NCBI GenBank assembly: GCA_025765615.1
Contig: JAIVFJ010000649.1
Location: 1-12,500, forward strand
Direction: 5' to 3'
Source: Zopfochytrium polystomum
Lineage: Eukaryota > Chytridiomycota > Chytridiomycetes > Chytridiales > Chytridiaceae
DNA length: 12,500 nucleotides
The notes beneath the pieces are model-generated. The model was not told the origin of the DNA. It did no database searches and saw only the letters and a list, made by a program, of their open reading frames with translations. Shown here piece after piece: positions 8,252 to 12,500 of the stretch (within the stretch, counting starts at the first letter, position 1; every line of letters starts with the position of its first letter). Both the position numbers and the translations under genes were made by a program.

Positions 8252-8510
8252 GACCGCGTCCCCACTTGCACGACCCTGTCCCCCACTTGAACGACTGTCC
8301 CCACTTGCACGATCGCGTCCCCACTTGCACGATCGCGTCCCCACTTGCACGATCGCGTCCCCACTTGCACGACCCCGTCCCCACTTGCACGACTCGTCCC
8401 CACTTGAACGATCCAGTCCCCAGTTTGACGACCCGTCCCCACTTGAACGATCCAGTCCCCAGTTTGACGACCCGTCCCCACTTGAACGACCCCGTCCCCA
8501 CCTTGTCGTT
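8252..8510 (+). repeat. ITS1 sub-arrays III and IV (20-bp and 39-bp units)
   Basis: Sub-array III contains exact 20-bp copies of GATCGCGTCCCCACTTGCAC at 8311-8330, 8331-8350 and 8351-8370, with a variant GACCCC form at 8371-8390 and divergent copies before. Sub-array IV is a 39-bp dimer joining CACTTGAACGATCCAGTCCC to CAGTTTGACGACCCGTCCC, at 8401-8439 and 8440-8478, with a third partial start at 8479. All units keep the C4-A-C/G-TT core of the neighbouring sub-arrays, so they are one family at different stages of divergence. Confidence 0.9.
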
Positions 8511-8665
8511 CGGCCCCCCCCCCCCCCTTCTTTGTCGTCCGTCCCCACCTTGTCGTTCGGCCCGCCCCCACCTTGTCGTCCGTCCCCACTTTGTCGTTCG
8601 GTCCCCCCCCACCTTGTCGTCCGTCCCCACTTTTGTCGTCGTCTGTCGTCGTCCGTTCGGCCCCC
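8498..8665 (+). repeat. ITS1 sub-array V
   Basis: Repeated CCCCACCTTGTCGTTCGG and CCCCACTTTGTCGT(C)CG-type units, with variable C-runs including about 14 C at 8514-8527. Units are less regular than in the preceding arrays. The sub-array ends in GTCGTCGTCTGTCGTCGTCC near 8636-8655, a simple GTC repeat. Confidence 0.8.
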
Positions 8666-8782
8666 CCTCGCTACATTTTCAGCGTTCGCGCTCCAACATC
8701 CAAATCGGTTCCGTCTGGGGGGATATTTTTTTTTTTCAACTAGTGAGTTTGCTTGTCCCAACCGAGGGTTCTAAATTTACAA

Positions 8783-8941
8783 ACAACTATTGGCAATGGA
8801 TCTCTAGGCTCTTGCATCGATGAAGAACGTAGCAAACTGCGATAACTGATGTGAATTGCAGATTTCAGTGAATCATCGAGTCTTTGAACGCATTTTGCAC
8901 CCTCTGGCATTCCGGAGGGTATGCCTGTCTGAGAACCGCGA
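8783..8941 (+). rRNA. 5.8S ribosomal RNA
   Basis: Large-subunit RNA cut from the same precursor as 18S and 28S. The core shows GGATCTCTAGGCTCTTGCAT, CGATGAAGAACGTAGC, GATGTGAATTGCAGATTTCA and TGAATCATCGAGTCTTTGAA in the expected order and spacing. The length of about 159 nt is normal. The 3' end was placed by pairing with 28S: TCTGAG at 8928-8933 pairs with CTCAGA at 10880-10885, and after one bulged A, ACC at 8935-8937 pairs with GGT at 10877-10879, with further G-U and C-G pairs to 8940. The 5' end is uncertain by a few bases. Confidence 0.97.
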
Positions 8942-8950
8942 GAACACCAT

Positions 8951-8972
8951 GTGCTCGGAGCGATCCGAGCAC
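8951..8972 (+). other. ITS2 5' hairpin with GCGA tetraloop
   Basis: GTGCTCGGA (8951-8959) is perfectly complementary to TCCGAGCAC (8964-8972), enclosing GCGA, a GNRA-type tetraloop. It begins about ten bases after the 5.8S end, where helix I of ITS2 is expected. A stem this stable with a defined loop is likely to form in the precursor and may serve in processing. Confidence 0.8.
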
Positions 8973-9013
8973 GATCACGGCTTGCTGGCCAAAGGCTGGT
9001 CCGGGTCGTGGGG

Positions 9014-9063
9014 GTGTGTGTGTGCGTGTGTGCGTGTCCGTGTTCGTGTGCGTGTGTGTGTGC
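9014..9063. repeat. GT-rich microsatellite in ITS2
   Basis: About 50 bases of alternating GT with interspersed CG (GTGTGTGTGCGTGTGTGCGT and so on). Simple-sequence DNA, likely variable in length between rDNA copies. It ends at TGCTAGCTAG. Confidence 0.9.
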
Positions 9064-9654
9064 TAGCTAGGGCTGTGCGGCGGAGTATGTTGTTGGTACC
9101 CCCCTTCCCCCCCAACTACTCCGTCCGTCCGTCCTTGTTTCCCCCCCCCACTTGGCGCCTCCTCCACCGCTCCGCCCCGTACCCCGTACCTCCCCCCCCC
9201 TTCCCCCCGCGTCCCGTCCAGTCGCGTTGGCTTGCTGTGGAGTTGGGAGTCCTGGCTGCCCCCGTCCCTTTTGTTGCACGATTCCGAAGCGCATCGCGTG
9301 TGGTTGTGTCCCCCCCCCCTTGTGTCCCCCCGCCCCTCCACGACGGAGAGGAGAGTGCTAGAGCGCGCCCCCCCCCCCCCCCACAACTTTTGTCGGTTAT
9401 GGTTGGTCACCCCCACCCCCCCCCATCTCGAGAGCGTGTCCCCCACTTTTGTTTTGTGCGGCAAGTGTCCCCCCCCCCCCTTTTTGTCGCCGGTCCCCAC
9501 CGTCCCATTACGCTTCTCGCTCGACCGACCGACCGACTCGCCTCTTTCACTTCCCACCCTCTCTTGTCGCCCGCGCGCGCGTGCGTCTTGCGTCCCATTC
9601 CGTGTCCCCCCCGAATTTTCGTGAACAACAAGGGCGGGAGTTTTTCGCCTAATT

Positions 9655-9760
9655 TTTACCTGCACCGGGGTCGGTCTCGTCTGACGGGACCCCCTCCGAG
9701 AAAGGTATCTCCTTAAATACATGGTTTCGTGAGCGAACGGCCCGGTTCGCCTTACCCTTG
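9655..9760 (+). other. C-run-free ITS2 island with hairpins
   Basis: This segment lacks the long C-runs that surround it. It contains inverted repeats GGGGTC (9667-9672) with GACCCC (9688-9693), and GCGAAC (9733-9738) with GTTCGC (9745-9750), the latter closing a GGCCCG loop. A TGGT motif sits just upstream at 9722-9725, recalling the motif near the tip of ITS2 helix III in many eukaryotes, but that equivalence is a guess. Escape from C-run invasion would fit a structurally required processing region. Confidence 0.4.
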
Positions 9761-11299
9761 GCGGGGTAGGGCGCCGGCGTGGGAAGACACCGATCGCGGT
9801 TACGCCCCCCCTCAGCGTTTCCGATTCTTTCGGGTTCCTGGGAGGTTTCCCCCCCAACCAGGTGGTTTCCGCCGCGCGCAAACGAATCAGAGAAAGGCGC
9901 CCCTCTCTTTGGTCCCCCTTTTGTGTCCCCCCAAACTTTTCAAAAGGAAAAGAAGGAAGCTTTAGACGTGATGGCGGAGTTTGGGCTCTTTGCGGCCCCC
10001 TCTCTTGTACGGCGTCGACTGGCCCCCCTGTTTCCTCGCGAACAAAATAGAGAGCGGTCGTCCCAATCTGGTTCCTCTTTGCCTGCGCGAGCGAGGCGGA
10101 TTCACCTCCTCCCGTGTGTCCCTGGAAGGTTTTGTCGTGAATTTCGTTGTTGTGGGGGTCCGCCCCCGCCTCGGACACTTTCCTGGACGCGTCTGCGTCC
10201 CGTTTCTCGTCGAACAAGCAAATCCTGCGCACCCTTGTCGGCGCGCAGGTCGAAACGGGGGACGGGGGGGGGGTGGGTGGTTGACGGTCTTTTGGGCCGC
10301 CGCCATCCGCCCCCCCTCGCCCGCCCGACTTTTTTGGGTGGTCTCCTTGGGTAAAAAGGGACGGTAGTAGTTTTTCCTCTTGGCGGGTCTGCGCCCGGTT
10401 GTCGTCGGTGTGCGTTGGTCTTGGTTTCCCCCCCCCCCCTTGCAGTCTTGACGCACCAGCACCCGAGCGCGCTTGTTTCCCCAACCCCGCCGCCTGCTCC
10501 CGTCCCGAGTTTTGGCCTCGTCGTTCGTCGGATCCGGATCGTGTGGGGGGGGTGATTCCCTTTCCCCCTCCCCCCCCCCCGCACGCCCCCCCCCTTCCCT
10601 TCCCGGAACCCGACTCTATTCCCTGCACTCGTCTTTACAGCAAAGCGCGCCGCGCCCTCCAGGGCCCCTCCCTATTTTCTCTCTATTGGTTTCAGGGAGG
10701 TCGGCCACGGAGTCCTGCTTGCGTTTAGAGCTACGCGGTCCTCAACCCACCGCGGGGACGTTGTTTGTAAGCCGGGGAAGAAATAACGACTGGGGGCCCG
10801 CCCTCGGCGGATCGATCTGACCGTGTCGCCCAAGCCTGTTAAAAATCGCGGTCGCTCCTCTAGTTCTCACTCATGTGGTCTCAGATCAGGCATGACTACC
10901 CGCTGAACTTAAGCATATCAGTAAGCGGAGGAAAAGAAACCAACAGGGATTCCCCTAGTAACGGCGAGTGAAGCGGGAAAAGCTCAACTTTGGAATCTCG
11001 CCGGCCTAGCCCGCCGGCGCGAATTGTAGTTTCAAGGCACGCGTCTTTCGGGGGTGGCGTTGGGCCCAAGTCCGTTGGAACACGGCACCGTAGAGGGTGA
11101 GAGTCCCGTACGGCCCGCCGCGCCGCTCCTGTGCGATCGCGTTTTGCCAAAGAGTCGGATAGCTTGGGAACGCTGTCCAAAGTGGGTGGTAAACACCATC
11201 TAAAGCTAAATACAGGCAAGAGACCGATAGCGCACAAGTACCGTGAGGGAAAGATGAAAAGCACTTTGAAAAGAGAGTGAAACAGTACGTGAAATTGCC

Positions 11300-11727
11300 A
11301 ATAGGGAAGCGTTCGGCACCGGTGTATCGTCCTACCGCGGGATCAGCCCGTCCTATCTCCCCGATAAAAAGGGGGGAAAAGGCGGGTGCACTCTCGTTTG
11401 ACTGGGCGGGGTCAGCGTCGGTTCGGGGGTTCCGGGATAAAAGCCGCTGGGCCAAAGGTGTCTCGCGCGCTGCGCGCTCTCTCTCTCGGGGGGGGGCGCG
11501 CCGCGCGCGGGTGGTTAGAGGGGCCTGCTGGTGTAATGTCTCCCGCCCCGGACCGAGGATCGCAGCCGTAGCTACTGCTCGCCGTGGGGTGCGTCCGTTT
11601 GCGGGGATTGTTAGTGGACCGTTTGACCGCCTGGCGGACAGCGGACCCGGTCCCCGTGTCGCCCGCCCCGCGCGCGTTGTCATCTCACGGTCTTGGGATG
11701 CTGGCGAACCGGTATCGAGCGACCCGT
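11300..11727 (+). other. 28S D2 expansion region
   Basis: GC-rich variable region between the conserved GTGAAATTGC-type stretch near 11290 and CTTGAAACACGGACCAAGGA at 11728. Its length of about 430 nt is moderate. It contains a 9-base G-run at 11489-11497, flanked by GCGCGC sequences, but not the C-run/CTTT/GTCG cassettes seen in the spacers. It is useful for placing the organism. Confidence 0.75.
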
Positions 11728-12043
11728 CTTGAAACACGGACCAAGGAGTGCAACAGGCGCGCGAGTGTTTGGGCGTCAAAAACCCTGTACGCGTAGTGAA
11801 AGCGAGAGCTTTTCGCTCTGGTGCGAAGCGCCGTCCACCTCAAAAATGGGCGGCTGCCGCTGCATCGGCCGGTCTCGGAGGGACACCCGTTCCGCCGTTT
11901 CTGAGCAAGAGCGCGCCTGTTGCGACCCGAAAGATGGTGAACTATGCCTGAGTAGGGCGAAGCCAGAGGAAACTCTGGTGGAGGCTCGTAGCGATTCTGA
12001 CGTGCAAATCGATCGTCGAACTTGGGTATAGGGGCGAAAGACT

Positions 12044-12099
<56 letters not shown>

Positions 12100-12100
12100 T

Positions 12101-12500
12101 CATTGACGTAGAAAACACATTTGAAGTGGAAAGAGTACGGTTGCGGCGGGGTTGGTCTTTCTTTTTGAGGTTGGTTTGGTTTGGTTGCGTGCGTGTCCCC
12201 CCCCTGTGCGTCCCCCGACTTTTTTGTCGGTGCGTTGCGTTGCGTGGTTTCCCCCCCTCCATCTGCGACGGAGGTCCCCCCCCCCACTTTCTTGAACGAC
12301 GGTTGGTGTGCTCCCCCCCACTTTGTGTACGACAGTGTCCCCCCTTTAAGCGACGGGTGCCGGGTTGACCCCCCACTTGTGCGCGCTCTGCGACGGCTGT
12401 GCCCCCACTTTTCCCGTCGTAGTCGCGCACCGCCCCAACACCCGTCGTCGTCCTGTCGTCCCGTTGTCCCCACCCCACCCCGTCGTCGTTCATTGTCCCC
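12101..12500 (+). other. C-run-rich segment inside 28S domain II
   Basis: After CCCTCAGGATAGCTGGAGCT (12081-12100) other eukaryotes have a short arm and then a core of the GGTAAAGCGAATGATTAGAGG type. Here that core does not return before the window end, so the insert exceeds 400 nt. The first 50-60 bases are A-rich unique sequence. From about 12195 it consists of C-runs followed by ACTTT, GTCGG or GACGG, the same cassette as in ITS1, ITS2 and 5' ETS. Local hairpins occur: CCGAC (12215-12219) with GTCGG (12226-12230) around six T, and CCTCC (12256-12260) with GGAGG (12270-12274). It is either a giant expansion segment retained in the ribosome or an extra transcribed spacer that is excised. Confidence 0.75.

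Larger units (their letters stand above)
7538..8782 (+). other. Internal transcribed spacer 1 (ITS1)
   Basis: Separates 18S from 5.8S and is removed during pre-rRNA processing. At about 1245 nt it is far longer than the few hundred bases usual in fungi and many protists. The first 280 bases are GC-rich unique sequence with an alternating CG/CA stretch near 7645-7665. From about 7898 to 8665 it consists of short tandem repeats of one family, described separately. The last about 110 bases, with T-run and CTAAATTTACAAACAACT, are unique and lead into 5.8S. The 3' boundary is uncertain by a few bases. Confidence 0.9.
8942..10873 (+). other. Internal transcribed spacer 2 (ITS2), very long
   Basis: At about 1930 nt this is several times the usual ITS2 length. 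Layout: a 5' hairpin (8951-8972); a GT-rich tract (9014-9063); a C-run-rich region with the cassette family (about 9095-9640), including 15 C at 9368-9382; a C-run-poor island with possible conserved hairpins (about 9655-9800); then alternating GC-rich unique sequence and C-runs to 10620; and a final unique segment of about 250 bases leading to 28S. Antisense open frames across it are products of the C-runs and are not genes. Confidence 0.92.
10874..12500 (+). rRNA. 28S (large subunit) ribosomal RNA, 5' part
   Basis: RNA of the large ribosomal subunit, cut off by the window end. The 5' end is placed near 10874-10877 by pairing with 5.8S, followed by TCAGATCAGGCATGACTACC and ACCCGCTGAACTTAAGCATA. 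The D1 core, the TACCGTGAGGGAAAGATGAA stretch (11238-11257), the D2 region (about 11300-11727), CTTGAAACACGGACCAAGGA (11728-11747), and the domain II core GTTCTGACGTGCAAATCGATCG-type sequence followed by AACCATCTAGTAGCTGGTTC are in the right order and well conserved. Similarity to the universal core stops near 12100, where an unusual C-run-rich segment begins and continues to the window end. Only about 1.23 kb of recognisable 28S is present. Confidence 0.97.

Noticed and set aside
7479..8630. Open reading frame of about 380 codons antisense to ITS1 and the 18S end, with repeated KWG/VG peptides
   Set aside because: The peptide repeat is only the translation of the 20-39-bp DNA repeats. C-run length differences between units shift the frame, which would not be tolerated in a real repeat protein.
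9063..10628. Open reading frame of about 520 codons antisense to ITS2
   Set aside because: Its product is almost entirely glycine-, arginine- and proline-rich low-complexity sequence made by G-runs on the minus strand, which lack stop codons by composition. It has no domain, and it lies within the transcribed spacer.
10874..12100. R1/R2-type retrotransposon interrupting 28S
   Set aside because: Known target sites of these elements lie much further 3' in 28S, beyond this window, and the segment after 12100 has no reverse-transcriptase coding sequence.

Overview
This window is one nuclear ribosomal DNA repeat of a eukaryote, read in the direction of transcription. It holds no credible protein-coding gene. 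In order it contains intergenic spacer plus 5' external transcribed spacer (1-5525), a complete 18S rRNA gene (5526-7537), ITS1 (about 7538-8782), 5.8S rRNA (about 8783-8941), ITS2 (about 8942-10873) and the 5' part of the 28S rRNA gene (about 10874 to the window end). The mature rRNA regions are conserved and look functional: the 530-loop, the decoding site, the 18S 3' end, the 5.8S core, the predicted 5.8S/28S terminal helix and the 28S D1-D3 cores are all present.

I cannot name the organism. The 18S 3' region and the 28S start read like an opisthokont or another crown protist, possibly a unicellular holozoan, but this is a weak inference. The rRNAs are long (18S about 2.0 kb) with GC-rich variable loops. 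The spacers are very large (ITS1 about 1.25 kb, ITS2 about 1.93 kb).

Upstream spacer: a direct repeat of 61 bp (1-61, 216-276); a conserved block of about 195 bp, here called block B, present three times (358-553, 3029-3215, 3417-3612); an array of eight 64-bp units arranged as four 128-bp dimers (1335-1836); a C-poor segment of about 520 bp ending in 26 A residues and flanked by an 8-bp direct repeat (2219-2737), which looks like a retroposed insertion; and a tandem duplication of roughly 375 bp that includes two of the B blocks (2893 to about 3792). From about 3613 to 5525 the sequence is increasingly rich in C-runs and probably includes the 5' ETS. The transcription start could not be located.

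The most unusual property is a recurring short cassette: a run of 4-19 C, then A or AA, then CTTT/TTT, then GTCG(TCG) or GACGACC. It appears in the intergenic spacer, 5' ETS, ITS1 and ITS2, and also inside 28S domain II, where more than 300 nt of it follow the conserved core that ends near 12100. In ITS1 it forms ordered sub-arrays with units of about 20-22 or 39 bp. The C-runs lie almost always on the RNA-like strand. This suggests one family of slippage-prone repeats has colonised every dispensable part of the unit, and that the 28S may be interrupted by a segment that is either a giant expansion segment or an extra excised spacer.
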